Positions 46,753 through 59,553 of a stretch of DNA of 64,000 bases are shown in pieces. This DNA is from Macrotrachela quadricornifera (lineage: Eukaryota; Rotifera; Eurotatoria; Philodinida; Philodinidae): the NCBI GenBank assembly GCA_022393335.1, contig JAJEKB010001333.1, forward strand, positions 56,862 to 120,861, read 5' to 3'. Made by a program: the position numbers and the translations under genes. Each line of letters starts with the position of its first letter. Position 1 is the first letter of the stretch. The notes beneath the pieces are model-generated. The model was not told the DNA's origin, did not search any database, and saw only the letters and a program-made list of their open reading frames with translations.

Positions 46753-47262
46753 TTAGCCAGAATTTGTAACTGAACTAGAAAAACTTGAATTAGCCAAATA
46801 TGAATTATAATCGTCGTATTGGGAGACAATTTTACCATTGTTATCAGTAACTGTTATTTCTTTATATACATGTTTTTTTCCATCAATAACTAATTCTTTA
46901 ACACATGTTGTTGTTTGTGCAGGTATAACTTCATCTTTTTGAATGTTTCTTGATGATGCTCTTGGTGGATTTCGTACTGTTGTACAAACAGGTGTAACAC
47001 TTGCTAATTTTATTTTAATGTTCTTTAATTCAGTATCATGTGCCTTATTTATTGATTGTGATAAAGCATTCATTTGTCGAAAATGTTGACGCTGTGCTTC
47101 CATTATTTTATTAAATTCTCTGTTTAATGATGATAAAGAAGAATAATGATCAAAAGAATCAAAATTATCAGTTGGAAATGATTCTTCAACAGATTGAAAT
47201 CCCCATATTTGAACCATGCTTAACATAACTATTAAGCATACTATTTGGAATAAACCAGCCAT
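46753..47262 (-). CDS. Secreted protein of unknown family
   Basis: A single exon encodes 169 residues. The N-terminus is a good signal peptide (MAGLFQIVCLIVMLSMVQIW, followed by GFQS) with likely cleavage near residue 21-24. The mature part has an acidic/aromatic stretch (EESFPTDNFDSFDHYSSL), a Gln/His-rich amphipathic helix (NKIMEAQRQHFRQMNALSQ), and two Cys about 30 residues apart (TPVCTTV and TTTCVKEL) that may pair. A C-terminal part with a beta-like character follows (KKHVYKEITVTDNNGKIVSQ, then a Ser-rich end). I do not recognise a family. The signal peptide plus sustained compositional structure support a real gene. Confidence 0.65.
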   Translation of the reverse strand: MAGLFQIVCLIVMLSMVQIWGFQSVEESFPTDNFDSFDHYSSLSSLNREFNKIMEAQRQHFRQMNALSQSINKAHDTELKNIKIKLASVTPVCTTVRNPPRASSRNIQKDEVIPAQTTTCVKELVIDGKKHVYKEITVTDNNGKIVSQYDDYNSYLANSSFSSSVTNSG

Positions 47263-48429
47263 ACCAAGTTAATATGTATATAATACAGTTAATGTAAATA
47301 AAGCAAAAGATGTGTGATTATATTCGATTGACAAGATACGACGAAGACGAATATAAGCAATAAATTGTACATCTGTACAATTACATATATATATATATAC
47401 ACATGTATGATTCAACATCATTTGTTTTTTTTTGTCTTCGTCTATTATTCTTTTCTTCGTCATATTTTCCATGTAAAGTTGATAACAGAAACAAACTGAT
47501 TTGATAACATATTTGTCTATGTATTCACATAGACAGAGAATAGTGAACATTATCTTTCGATATAATCTGATGTAATCATATTTTTTTTGTTTTTCTCTGA
47601 TAACATATAGCACACGAATATTCGAGAACAATTGAGATGTACTAATATTATTATTAGAATAAAATTAAAATAGTATATCATTTTCTTTCTAATCTACATG
47701 AAACATATGAATAATTCTTATGATAATTATTTTCAAGGTTTATTGAAATAGTAATCTGAATATTATATATCGAATATGTCTGTATTAAAATAATCATAAG
47801 AAATATCTTTCAAAATAAAAAATAAGTCTCAACAATCTCTTATGTAATAATAGTACGTCTAGTGCAGTACTTGAATGATTAATCGATTATTTTATAACTT
47901 TAATAAAAAAACGTTTTATAGTGATTATTAAATATCTCAATATGTAAGATGTATGAAGTACAGATGACAATTGATGAAATTTATAGTTAAATCTTTATAT
48001 ATGAAGACAAAAAACTTCGATTAATCTGATTTGTTTTGTCTTGTTTAAAATAAAAAAGTTTATATTTCATTTTGTGCATAAATGTCATATAGGAAAAAAA
48101 AAACAAAGTTAATTATGTTTAATAGCAAAATTCCTGCAAGGGCTTTTTAACAACGGAAATAACGAAACAAAAAAAAAATGTTTTGTTAATAAATTAATCG
48201 AGAATTGATAATTCTGATATTTCCTACATTATGAAAAAAACGTTTCATTTTTGTAATAGAACAATTGAAGATATTTTACATTGAATTTCTTCATATGTTT
48301 ACCAAAAGAAAATATGTAAAACAGGACATATATTTAAATAATTGTTTTCTATATAGGTTCAAAAAAAAAAAGAGAAAGAGATAAGACTTTTACAACAGAT
48401 AGAAAAAGAAAAAGAAGACAAGTAAATTA
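47263..48429. other. Intergenic region
   Basis: This 1,167 bp separates two minus-strand genes. It is AT-rich with an (AT)n run near 47387-47400. No gene was recognised; the frame 47269-47631 lacks any domain and is hydrophobic by base composition. Confidence 0.55.
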
Positions 48430-51113
48430 TTAAGTAATAGTTACAGTTAACATATTTGATGTTAATGGTAATGATAATTTTTTATGATTAGTATTTGAAT
48501 GATTTCGTTTATTATGTATTGATTTCGTTAGATTTAATTTTGATGTTGATTTTAAATTTTTACGTCTTGTAATTGGATGATATTGATCAATAAATCGTAC
48601 TTTATTTTGTTTTATTGTTTTAATTTTTTGTTCTTGTTGTTGTTGTTGTTGTTCATCATCATCTGTACTAAATGTAAGATTATGTTTTGATTTTTTTTTT
48701 AGGACACGATATTAAACGATTTTTATATATTCTTGATTGATTTTCTATATCACTTGCTTCACCATCAATATTATCATATAAATGTTCACTTGATGTTGAT
48801 GATGATTCATCATGATCTTCATCAATAGCAATACCACGTAAACGTAAACGTTGTCGAAATAATTGTTCTTGTAATTTAATTGTATGTTCAAGATTATTAT
48901 GTGTTGTATACATTGTACAAGCAGCATTTAAAACACGTTCAAGTGATTCAATTTCATCTGAATATGTACTACTTGGTAAACTTTCAGCTGTATTATATGC
49001 ACTTGAACTACTTTCATTATGCTTTGTTGATGATGTTGAAAAATGATGATGAGAACAAGATGATCTTGTTGATGATCGATCGGTTGTCGATAAAGCAGGT
49101 GATGATAAAGATTGATTAAGAATTGGTTGAGGTGTTGCGGATATATATTCAACATCTTCTTCTGATTGAAGTGTATAATATTTTGGTTGCTATTAATAAA
49201 CAAACAAAAAAGAAAGTTGAGATTTAGTTTTTCTTTTAATTCTATTTAATAAAAACCTGTTCATGATTTGTCTTCTGTGTATGTAATTGTAATTGACTAA
49301 TAAGTTGAATAATATTTTCATCCTATTAGAAGATAAGATAAGAATTATTTACTTACAAAAGAACAAAAAAAAAACTATTTCATTACATTAGATTGAGATT
49401 TATCTAATAAATGAGTTGAACAATTTGAACATATTGATAGATTATTTTCATCAGTTTGAGTTGAAAAATCTTGTAATAATTTTGTGTCATTATTAATCTA
49501 TAAAATAAAAATATTAAAGATTTATTTTATCTGATTATAAAAGTAGATGACGTTTATAAAGAATGCCTCGAGACACTCTTGTACAGTTTCTTTAGTAATA
49601 CAATTCGCGTAATCATACTCTAGCACTTCTACTACTTTAATCCATCAAAGAAGCCTAAAGAGAAAATGACGTCGTCTGTCTTTGTTTTAGTATAGTGGCG
49701 ATTGTCTGGTCGCCTTAAGGTGTCTTTTATATGATCCTTCATCATACATACCAGACAAACATATAAAGAGAAAAACTAATAAAATAAAAAAAAGAAGAAG
49801 CAATGACTTCAATGATTTTGATATTGTTTTTTTTTCTTTCGTTTTTTTTCAACAAGCATCTTATTAAGCAAAAAATGACGGTCAAGTAGTCGAACTTAAA
49901 CATTCGTCTATTCATATAGAAGGACAATAGTCGATATTGTTCTCATTGTGATAGAAAAGAGATTAATCATCCGATTATATATATATATATATACCACGTT
50001 AGCTATATAAGATCTTATACTATAGTCTATAAATCATTAATAAATAAGAATAAAAATGAATAAATGTTGATCTGATCTATCGTTCAACACTCACCATCAT
50101 CACTCCCCCTACGACCACCTATTGTGAAAAGAAAACAAGCAAACATATATGTAGACACTAAACATAGCAGACAAAACCAATTAAATGCAAAAGAGATTAC
50201 AATCGAATCAGGTGTTAAAAACTTTCTTTTTTTCTTTCTTTTTCTCTTCTTGTCATTCAATTATCACTTAACTTTTTGATCAAAACCAGCTCTTATTCTT
50301 TTATTCGCGATCTTTCTTTCTTTTTTTTAATTCTTCTTTTGTATGACAGATCAATTTACATAACACTATCATGTTAGAGAAGAACAGAAATGAACGGTTC
50401 AATTGTTCGTAATTGAGTTATATACAACATTTTTTATAGGCCATGTGTCTTTTCAGAAGTAAACGGCAAGCAAATGCCGATCTGATTATTATTTCAAAGT
50501 GAAGAAATACACAAACATGTGGTTTTTATATGATAATTGACGTTAAAATGTCTATAAGGCAGAAATATGAACTCAGAAAATTTATTTAAATGAAAAATTA
50601 TAAAATATAACATAGAGAAATAAATAATAAAATTTTTCTATGAAAAAGAAAACGAATCATTATTTACATATTCTACGTCTAAATCTGTCTTATGTTAAAT
50701 AAACAAAATAGATTAAACTTAAACTACAATTGAATCCCAAAAGGATATAGTCAATTAATCCTTTTAAAATATCTTGTTTATTTTTATTTCTATCTCGATT
50801 TCTTATCGAATAAATATCATTTGAAATAGAAGTAAAAATTAATTATTTTTATATTTGTTACCTTTTTTTGTTGTTGATGTTTATATATTAGATGAGCCAT
50901 TTTTTTTTTATTTTGTTGTAAATCATTGTATAACATTCCAACACGTTTAAGTAATTCACGTTCTTTTCGTTCATGTCGTAATTTTAATTCATTAATAATA
51001 GTTTTTAATTGTTCAATTGTTTTCGATTTTTCATCAATGATACGTTTAGTAGTCATCATATCAATAGATGATTGTTGTTTATTACTACGAGATAATGTTG
51101 GTGAACTGAACAT
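48430..51113 (-). CDS. Serine-rich coiled-coil protein, unknown; frame slips at an A10 run
   Basis: Exons 50862-51113, about 49388-49498, about 49258-49323 and 48430 to about 49195 join in phase 0. Exon 1 is coiled coil (KTIEQLKTIINELKLRHERK, then RVGMLYNDLQQNKKKMAHLI). Exon 2 holds a CSNCS pair, exon 3 a short helix (DENIIQLISQLQLH). The last exon is Ser/Thr-rich (SSPALSTTDRSSTRSSCSHH), then has a second helix (NNLEHTIKLQEQLFRQRLRL). The frame meets a stop at 48680 just after a T10 (A10 on the coding strand) at 48691-48700. With one base fewer it stays open to TAA 48430-48432, adding about 88 polar residues. Sequencing error or true frameshift is unresolved. The first intron (~1.36 kb) is unusually long. 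No family recognised. Confidence 0.6.
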
Positions 51114-54100
51114 ATTGTCTATCTAGAATATAGAAACATTAATCCATATGTATATACAATAGGAAATGATCGACGCTGTAGCTTATATACGAATTTATGT
51201 ATATGTATGTATATGTAAAGAAGAAGGACATTCGTCTAGTATGAAACCGGATTTACATATATACTTGAGTATCAAGTTATCATCATTGAAATAATTTGTC
51301 TATGCGAGACTTTTTTTTTGCCATGAAAAGAGAAAAGAATGAAAATAAGCTAAGCTGATCGATCCCATTTACTTACCCACATACATCAAGATATGATGTT
51401 CATCTTCATTCTTTTCTTTTCTTCATGAAAAGAACAATCTTCTATCTCGATTGTCGACTTATGGACAAGAAAAAATATGGGAAGAGAAAAAAAAACTAAA
51501 GGGAAAGAAAGAGAGAAGCTCTTGTTCTTTCTAATTATATAACGTTGATCTAACCTGACACACGCACACGAACATTTTTCTCTATACATCATACATTTCC
51601 TGCTTTACGTTCATTCGCTCGCCAGGCAGATACAATTCACGAGTAGTGTATTGTTTGTACATCTGCACACATAACCTCCTTCTTTCCTTCGTTTAAAGCA
51701 TTGCGTGTACACATATATAGATACATACATACATACAGGGCAGGTTCAACAAAATTGATTCTTTTTTTTTCTCTTTTGCTCTTGCTCTCTCTCTCTCTCT
51801 CTCTCTCTCCTTTTTCTCATTGTACTATCAGAATATTGACTGTTCAGATTAAAGACAAGCTCAATATGTTTTAAGGAATAGTGATAGTCTTATGCTACTA
51901 TGCATATATATATATATATGCATATGTCGTTCTCGAGTCAGGATAACAAGGCAATTGTCTAGGTTTCTCTCGTCTGTTTGTCTGATTAATTAATTTGACA
52001 TGAACAGGTGTCGTATTGTATATTCACGCGTCGATGACTTGAAGTGAGAGTGTCCCATTGATGGGATATTTTTACAGCTCAACGAGAATAATTAGTCGAA
52101 ACTAGAAGAATATGAAGAGAGAACAATAATACGAATAGCTTTTTCTTAGAAAGAATAGAAAAAAAATATAATGTTCAGTTTCATCGAAATTTGATAATTT
52201 GTTCTCTATTATATTTGTACGATTGTATCAGGTGCCTATTTTAACATTCTAATTTATTCATGAGAATAACAGTTAGTTAATTTTGTTTATATATGTCATG
52301 TGATGGTGCCAGATTGGGATGAACAATCGTTAACGAATGACAGACTTATATTCATTTGCATGTGGAAAATCAACAACCTTCTTCTCTTCAATTGTTATTC
52401 TAAATGATTACACACACACATACACTCACTATGACTAGCATGATTAGATAAACAGATTCAGTCGTTCTTGCATAGACATATACATAATGAACCAAAAAAG
52501 CAAAAAGGAAAAAAAACGTTTGAAAATCGCCTGATGAAGGTCAATATATAAAAAGCGTGAACAATTACCTCACTAGGACGACGCGTCAGTTCCGGAAATG
52601 TATATGTTGGTATGCGTAGCATAATGGAAGGTTGTATTAGTAGTATAGTGAATGTCCTTCACAGAACAACACTGGTAGTAGTTGTGCACATATAGTGTAT
52701 GTGTGTGAAGCGATTACATAATGAATGAAGCGCATATAGAAGCGTATGCAAGTATCATAACATACACACAAGTGGAATCTTTGTTTCACATCCATACACA
52801 TATACATGCATACATACAAGACGATGACGACCAAATGACGATAAAGAAAAGACAGAAGGAATGAAGGACCTTGATGAAAGGTGTCTTAAAAATGTCACAA
52901 GTATATACATATATATATATATGAGTGCGGCACTCCGAGCGACAACAAAGACAAGAACTTCTACTGATTATTATAGACTGAAAAAAAAAGTAATGAATGG
53001 GTAAGACTAGGATGATAATGATAATGATGATAATAGTAATAATGGTGATTGGCACCTTTGGGTGTGTTCTTGAGTTTCTTTCTCTCTTTCAAGTAGTAAT
53101 AGACGACATATGAGACAGCATTGAATCGATAAAGGTCATACGTACAGGTTAAACAAATCAGTGGCGCGACTCTTCATGACAAAGTCTCATGTATATATAC
53201 ATACACACATACATTTATACATCTTGTCAAATGTTTAATTACACGACGAAACATAGAATCTCATCACAAATAGTCAAGAGTACGTGTCGATAAACAATAA
53301 TAGTGAACAATAATGAAGACGAAAAAAAAAAAAAGAAGATGATGAAGAAGAAGAGAAAGAAGGAGGTGGAGAATGAGGCTAGTTTTCCATTAGAAGCACT
53401 ACAATAGCATACACTTCTATTTGGCTTCTTTATATTAATCAATCGTTTGATTATTGTTGAATATTTTTCAATTAAAATTGAACTTCTACTGTGGAATGAG
53501 CCATGAAAGGTCGTTTCACGGGTCATCATCAATTGCTATTCAATTTAGATATGACGACGAAAAAAGACATGAACAGAAGTTCACCTCTTAAACAACATCA
53601 AACGAAAGAAATAACTATCGATGTCGCTAATTTTAATCATGTTTTCTTGTCATCCATATTATCTCTATTGATTAACATTCAGATGGTGCCGTATTTTCTT
53701 TACTTGTCTTGAATTTAACATCTTATAATAGAATTTATAATATACAGATAAAATAATTGTACGCATCATTTCATAATAATTTTTAACGAGTAATGAAAAA
53801 GATATAAAATGAACTCGAATGAACAAGCTCACAAAACAAATAGTAGTATAGATAGATTGATAGATATATAATATCCTGTGTATGAGATATCCGGTCATCA
53901 ATTGTCTACATACAATATATCTGAATTAATTTCATGATGATGCATGCAATGATCTAACTACATTTACCTACGCCCTTGCTTGATAACTTGTCAAAATGCT
54001 TTTTGTCCTACCTATTATTTGACACCTTTCACCTGACATGATCATATTCTATAATTACATTTTTTTCCCTTTGTTCTTGATGAAATTGACTTGTATTATC

Positions 54101-55378
54101 CATTGAATTTATAGAAATGTATACATTTGACTCAAGCTTAGCAAATTAGAAAATTTCTATACATCATACTGCGATCAAAAGAGTATCCTGTGACAAACAG
54201 ACATTACCCCCCGAGAATAGAAAAGAAAGAAACCTGGAAAATAATATAACCTACCGTTCACATTAGTAGAAAAACAATCTAGTAGACTAAAATAGAAAAT
54301 GAACCTGTTGCAATCAACATTAACATTAAGCTATAACATTCAATTTCTTCTAATGATGATAATGATTGACAAGTGCAAAAAACTAGCCCTACCGGCTGTT
54401 CAATAACGCTCACATATATATTTCTCGTGTGAGAGAGAAATAGAAAGAAATTAAGGTGTCAGACAAGTGCATGTGGTGTTATCAATATTGATATCAATCA
54501 CCTAATATAGCAGCCTCTCATTTTATCAAATTCCGAGGTCATAAAATAACACCCTTCCGGTTTCACTCACCTTTCATTGTTACTGTTGCATGCAATGATG
54601 AGTGGTTGATGGATTTCATGTATAAAGACAGAAGCAATTCTTCATTTTTTTTTAACAACAGAAACACAATGAACACATAAAGAAAGCAGAAGAAGAAGAA
54701 GAAGAAGAAGAAAACGAAAGGTCAATTGACATACTTGTTGTTTCTTTGATTCTGATGAATGATGAAAATGCTGTTTTGTTTGTATCTCTTGTTCCTTATG
54801 TAAGCATACTGATGTAGAAACAATGAGTATATACTTAATGGCGTTCATTGACAATTGTTACTCATCTTCTATCTATATAATTGTACTATCTTGAATATAT
54901 GTCTTTTATTTTATTTCCAAAGATTACATCATCATTTTAAAAATTATATACATTAAATCTCTTATTATAACTGAGGCAGAAAAAAAGGAACGAGAAGAAA
55001 GAAGATAATATGAAACATGAAATAATATTCATAATGATAGAGTAGAAAATTTTTTTAAGATAATAATCAGAACATGAATTACTAAGCAAAAAAAAAAGGT
55101 TGGAAATATAAACCTTTAATCATATTTGATTAATATATATATATAAATTTTTTTTTGTATTCAAGTAAAGATTAAAGTAAAAGCACTCGATGAATAGAAG
55201 ATTGTTGACATTAGAATGGTAATTCAAAATATATTTTTTAAATGAAATATTGAAATAAACTGGATTTTATTATTAGTGATTACAAAAAAAATCATTTATA
55301 ATATTGAATTATCAAGTAAATATTTATTAGGATTTATAAGGATAAAATACAAATATAAAGTGAATGGAAATTTTTTGT
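51114..55378. other. 4.3 kb intergenic region
   Basis: Holds no recognised gene. An acceptor-like TATATTCTAG ends at 51123, 9 nt before the ATG at 51113, so a 5' leader exon may lie here. Simple repeats include (CT)n at 51785-51810, (AT)n at 51906-51920 and 52910-52922, CATA repeats near 51722-51740, and (AAG)n near 54688-54713. Frames at 53239-53532 and 53503-53712 carry no domain. Confidence 0.55.
51785..51810. repeat. (CT)n microsatellite
   Basis: A run of about twelve to thirteen CT dinucleotides. Confidence 0.85.
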
Positions 55379-56808
55379 TTAACTCATTCGAGCTTTTGCT
55401 TGTTCAAAACGTTTCATTTCATTTGTAATTGCTGTAAAATCATGAATAAACATATGAACCTTAAATAAGAAAAGAAAAGAGTTTTATTCTAAAACCTAAA
55501 TTTCTGAATTATATGTTACTTTATCTAATTGTTGTCGAACACGTTTTATTGGATCTTCAACTTCATCAACTTCTTCTTCTTTTTCGACTTTTTGTTGACG
55601 AAGTACAAGTTGATGTAAATTACGCACAGCTCTAAAAATTATAAACAAAAAAAAAGAATTTTATAATAAAATTTTTTTTTATATAATATTTTACAAAATA
55701 ACATTGCCAAGTTGTAATGTTTTTTCAGCTGCAGTTGTTTGAATAAAATTCCATTCATTTTCAGCACGTCGTGCTTCAATTTCTGCACGTTCAAGTTCAT
55801 GTTGTAAATCACCAATTCGATTATTTAATGTTAAAATTTCATTATTTTTTTTCTAATAGAATTATAAAATTTAAAATAAAATTAATCAAATAGAAAAAAA
55901 ATAAATAAAAACAAACTTGTATAAATGCTTCTCGTTTTCGACGTAAATCTTCTAATTGTTCTTCACGTTGATTTTGAATTTCCATTAAAGACTAAAATAA
56001 TAGATTTGAAATAGACAAAAATAGAAAATTTCAATGAAATATCTTACTTCTTTATTTGTTTTTAATGTTGTATAACGATCAATTAATTCACGAATTTCTT
56101 GAAATTCATCAGCGGTTTCAACAGTCTAATAAATTTACTAAAATATAATGAAAGAAAATAGTAAAAAAAATATACTTTTTCAAGATATTTATTATGATTA
56201 GAATATTTAGCAATTCGAGCTAATAAATCATCTTTTTTTTGTTTTAAATCATCTATTTCCGATTGAAGTTTTTCAATATCTTTTTCTTTTACTGATGTAA
56301 GATCACGTTCATCTTGTGCTCGTTTAAGTGCTCGCATTCGTTTTGAATCAAGTTCCTAAAATAAAATTTAGGATTTTTTTTTCTTGTTAAGAAAATAAAT
56401 AACATACATTAATATATTTTTCAAAATTAGCTAAACTTTCCCGTAATTCATGTTCTTTTGTATTTAATTTTTCACGACGTAATTTTAAACTTTGCATTTT
56501 TAATTTAAATTCCTATAGAAATATTGATAATAAAATTATCTTTATGTATATATATATATATATATAAATTACTTCTTTTTGATTAGCCAATAATGTTTCT
56601 GCTAGTGTAACTTCACGTTGTTTTTCTAACAATCGTGAAGTTGATGATAAATGTTCATGATCACGTTCAGGTGGTGCACTTTAAACAAGACAAGAAAGGT
56701 TTTAGAATTATTTAAAATTTATATAAAAATATTATTTATTTATTTTTCTTACATTGCTAATTCTTTACTTAAAGCTGTTCGAAAATAATCTTCCATGAAT
56801 GACGTCAT
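55379..56808 (-). CDS. CCDC42: CCDC42/CFAP73 family axonemal coiled-coil protein
   Basis: A multi-exon gene, ATG at 56808 and TAA at 55379-55381. The protein is almost wholly coiled coil. Family landmarks: LLEKQREVTLAETLLANQKE; EFKLKMQSLKLRREKLNTKE followed by HELRESLANFEKYINELDSK; RMRALKRAQDERDLTSVKEK; DLLARIAKYSNHNKYLEK; EFQEIRELIDRYTTLKTNKE; KNNEILTLNNRIGDLQHELE; and WNFIQTTAAEKTLQLGNVIL. These fit CCDC42/CFAP73 (DUF4200), components of the modified inner-arm dynein (MIA) complex or sperm-tail assembly. CCDC42 and CFAP73 are close paralogues and cannot be separated by eye. An acceptor TTTCTATCTTCAG lies 8 nt before the ATG, 224 bp after the stop of the same-strand neighbour. Confidence 0.88.
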
Positions 56809-56816
56809 GATTCTAT

Positions 56817-56830
56817 CTGAAGATAGAAAT
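56817..56830 (-). promoter_or_regulatory. Splice acceptor 8 nt before the CCDC42 ATG
   Basis: The minus strand reads TTTCTATCTTCAG ending at 56817, followed by 8 nt and the ATG at 56808. It is a candidate trans-splice acceptor. Confidence 0.45.
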
Positions 56831-57032
56831 AAAAAAAAAGAATAAAGAATTTTTTACTAATTCATTCTATCAGTAATATTTATAGAACGAAAAAAGAAGA
56901 AATAAAAAATAACAATAGAGATCCTTAATGAGACTGTTAGAAAGTTCAAATAAAAAATGCAACAAACAAAACATTTTAAAATACACAAAGAAAAAATTTT
57001 TATTAATTGTTGTATGTTTTATATATATAATT

Positions 57033-57746
57033 TTATCTATCATCCATCATAGGTTGAGAATTGTGTTGTTCAAAAGCACAACATAAACAATTGATCGTAC
57101 TGACATCCTTCGGTGCACAAATACAAGCAGTTCCACCACACTGAAATAAATTAATTTTATATTTAAAAATTAATCATAAAATAGAAGTTCTAACTTACCG
57201 AACAACATTGTCCAGAGCAACATGCTTCACATGTAATAATATCAGCGAATTCGATTGACTATACATATAAGAAAATAAGAACTAAAATTCTTTGAGAAAT
57301 TCGATCATAACATACTCCTCGTTTTGGACAGCATGCATCCAGACATGAATCAATTGATGTTGTACCACAACAATCACATGTTTCAGCACATGATACACAA
57401 CATTCCTGACAACCCAAACATTGAACACCAGTTCCTTTAAAATTACAACAATCTCGAAGAATACCACGAGACTATTAATTATAAATATAAAGTATTAATC
57501 AAATAAAATAATATCTATTTTACTTTTAAAATTTCTCGAATAATAATCACTATAATTAGAATGAATATAAGACAACAGAGAATAATTACAAAAATATATG
57601 GTGGAGCTAATGCAAGATCATTATTATAAAGACTACTAATTCCACCAGGTAAAAAAGTGCTAGCCTATAAGAAATGATCAAAAAAGAAAATAATTTAATG
57701 ATTTTCATTTTAAATTTAAATTACATACTTGTACGGTGGTTGACAT
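57033..57746 (-). CDS. Cysteine-rich single-pass membrane protein, unknown
   Basis: Five short exons from ATG 57746 to TAA 57033-57035 (phases consistent) encode about 160 residues. A short N-terminus (MSTTVQASTFLPGGISSLYN) precedes one membrane helix (PYIFVIILCCLIFILIIVII). The C-terminal part is packed with about 24 Cys in CC and CxxC pairs: CLGCQECCVSCAETCDCC, CLDACCPKRG, CEACCSGQCC, CLCCAFE. The layout suggests metal binding, palmitoylation or disulfide packing; side of the membrane cannot be told. I do not recognise a family. It starts 290 bp from the divergent RSPH1 start, so the two may share a promoter. Confidence 0.72.
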
Positions 57747-58035
57747 TTTATAATTACCATTCAATCATAAGGATTATTTTTTTTTTCGTTAATGTATGAT
57801 CAAATTTTCTTTTTTACATGTATTCATTCATTCCTCACTTTTTCTCTATGGCAAAACCTCTATTCATGCAAATGTATTGATGAGAATTTATAAATGCATT
57901 TTGATGAATTGTAACCATAGTAATGTATTTGTTGTTAAGGATATTTATGATGCTAATGGCGGATAAGACACTATGTTTGATCATAGTTATTAAAACTATT
58001 TTATTCATTGAAATACATTCATTTATTTGAATATA
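57747..58035. promoter_or_regulatory. Shared upstream region of the Cys-rich protein and RSPH1
   Basis: 289 bp between divergent start codons. It is AT-rich, and no motif was recognised. Confidence 0.4.
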
Positions 58036-59553
58036 ATGGCTGACGAAGAAGAAGAAATAGGCGAAGATGAAAATCCAAATAATTTAGGCGTATGATCACA
58101 TTTTCTTTTTTTTAATTTTCTATATTCTTTATTAATTAAATATTATTTTTATTATTTTCAAGTCATATGAAGGTGATCGTAATGAGAAAAGTGAACGTCA
58201 TGGTTTTGGAAAAGCTACATTACCTAATGGAGATACATATGAAGGACAATATCAAAATGGAAAAAGACATGGTACTGGAACTTATCGTTTTTCAAATACA
58301 GCACGTTATATAGGTTAGTTTTATTAATTAATCTTGATTAATTTATTTAATATTTTGTTTAATTTATAAACAAAAAAAAGGTGAATATGTAAAAAATAAA
58401 CGACATGGTAAAGGTATATTTTACTATCCAGATGGATCAAAATATGATGGAGAATGGAATGAAAATGTTCGAGAAGGTTATGGTACATATACATATCCTA
58501 ATAATGATACATATGAAGGTGAATGGAAAAATAATCAAAGACATGGAAAAGGAAAATATACTCATGCAGCAACAAGTATGCATTATATTGATTAGAATTT
58601 ATTCTTTATTGTTTTTTTTTTTTTTGAATCTTGAAAATTTTTTATAGAAGCACAATATAGTGGTATATGGAATAATGGAAAACGGCAAGGTCCTGGCGAA
58701 TTACAATTTAATCAATATAGATATGTTGGCAAATTTCATGAAAATTATGTAAAATAAACAATAAAAATTTTATACTTAAAAAAATTTCAAATAATAAATA
58801 TATTTTTTCTTTTGTTTTTCTAGCCAAAAGGTAAAGGCAAATTTGTATTTAAAAATGGATATCAACAAAATGGAGAATATCATATAACATCAACAGTAAA
58901 TCAGTTTTTATTTAAAAATATTTATTTTATAGATTTAAATAAATTTTTAGGCACCTGAAGATGATTCAGATGCACCAGCTCAAGTACAATATAAATGGAT
59001 TGCAGGTGATGTTACTGCAACACAACAAGAACAACCATATGATTTAGATGATGAACAAGCAGAAACAGATAGAACACAAGGTAATTTTTATTGTATTTTA
59101 TATATATATATATATATTTATTTTTGAGTATTTAAATTTAAGAAATTTTTAAATAAATATAAAAGAAGGTTTGAGATAGGATAATTTTATTTTTCTTTTG
59201 CATTTATTGTATATATATTTTTTTTAATTTAAAATTAATTAATAATAATATATTTAATTTTATTTATAGAACAAGATACCCTACAAAAGACAAATGTTAT
59301 TTCTGGTAAGAATAACTTTTTATTTGTTAAATTATTAAATTATAATTATATAAATAGATGGTGATAATCTTGATAATGAAGACAATGCAGAAACAGCCGT
59401 TATAGGAAATGAAAATGAAGATAATGATGAAAACGGACAAGCTAATGATGGTAAATTAAATAAACTATTTTCATTAGAATTTCTTTTTGTCTATATATTT
59501 ATCTTATGTGTTTAGACATACCAGGTGAAGAACAATTTGATGATGAAGGATGA
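58036..59553 (+). CDS. RSPH1: RSPH1, radial spoke head MORN-repeat protein
   Basis: Exons from ATG 58036 to TGA 59551-59553. The N-terminus is [18 protein letters not shown], then six MORN-type repeats: [94 protein letters not shown] and [18 protein letters not shown], with a diverged seventh ([18 protein letters not shown]). A long acidic tail (EDDSDAPAQ... [10 protein letters not shown]... EEQFDDEG) completes the protein. RSPH1 is a radial spoke head component needed for ciliary beating in animals. The acidic N-terminus and tail are typical of this family. Only the small exons at about 59270-59305 and 59516 on are imprecise. Confidence 0.92.

Noticed and set aside
53503..53712. Possible 69-residue protein in the 51-55 kb gap
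   Set aside because: No domain, no neighbouring exons in phase and no homology recognised; chance length for this composition.
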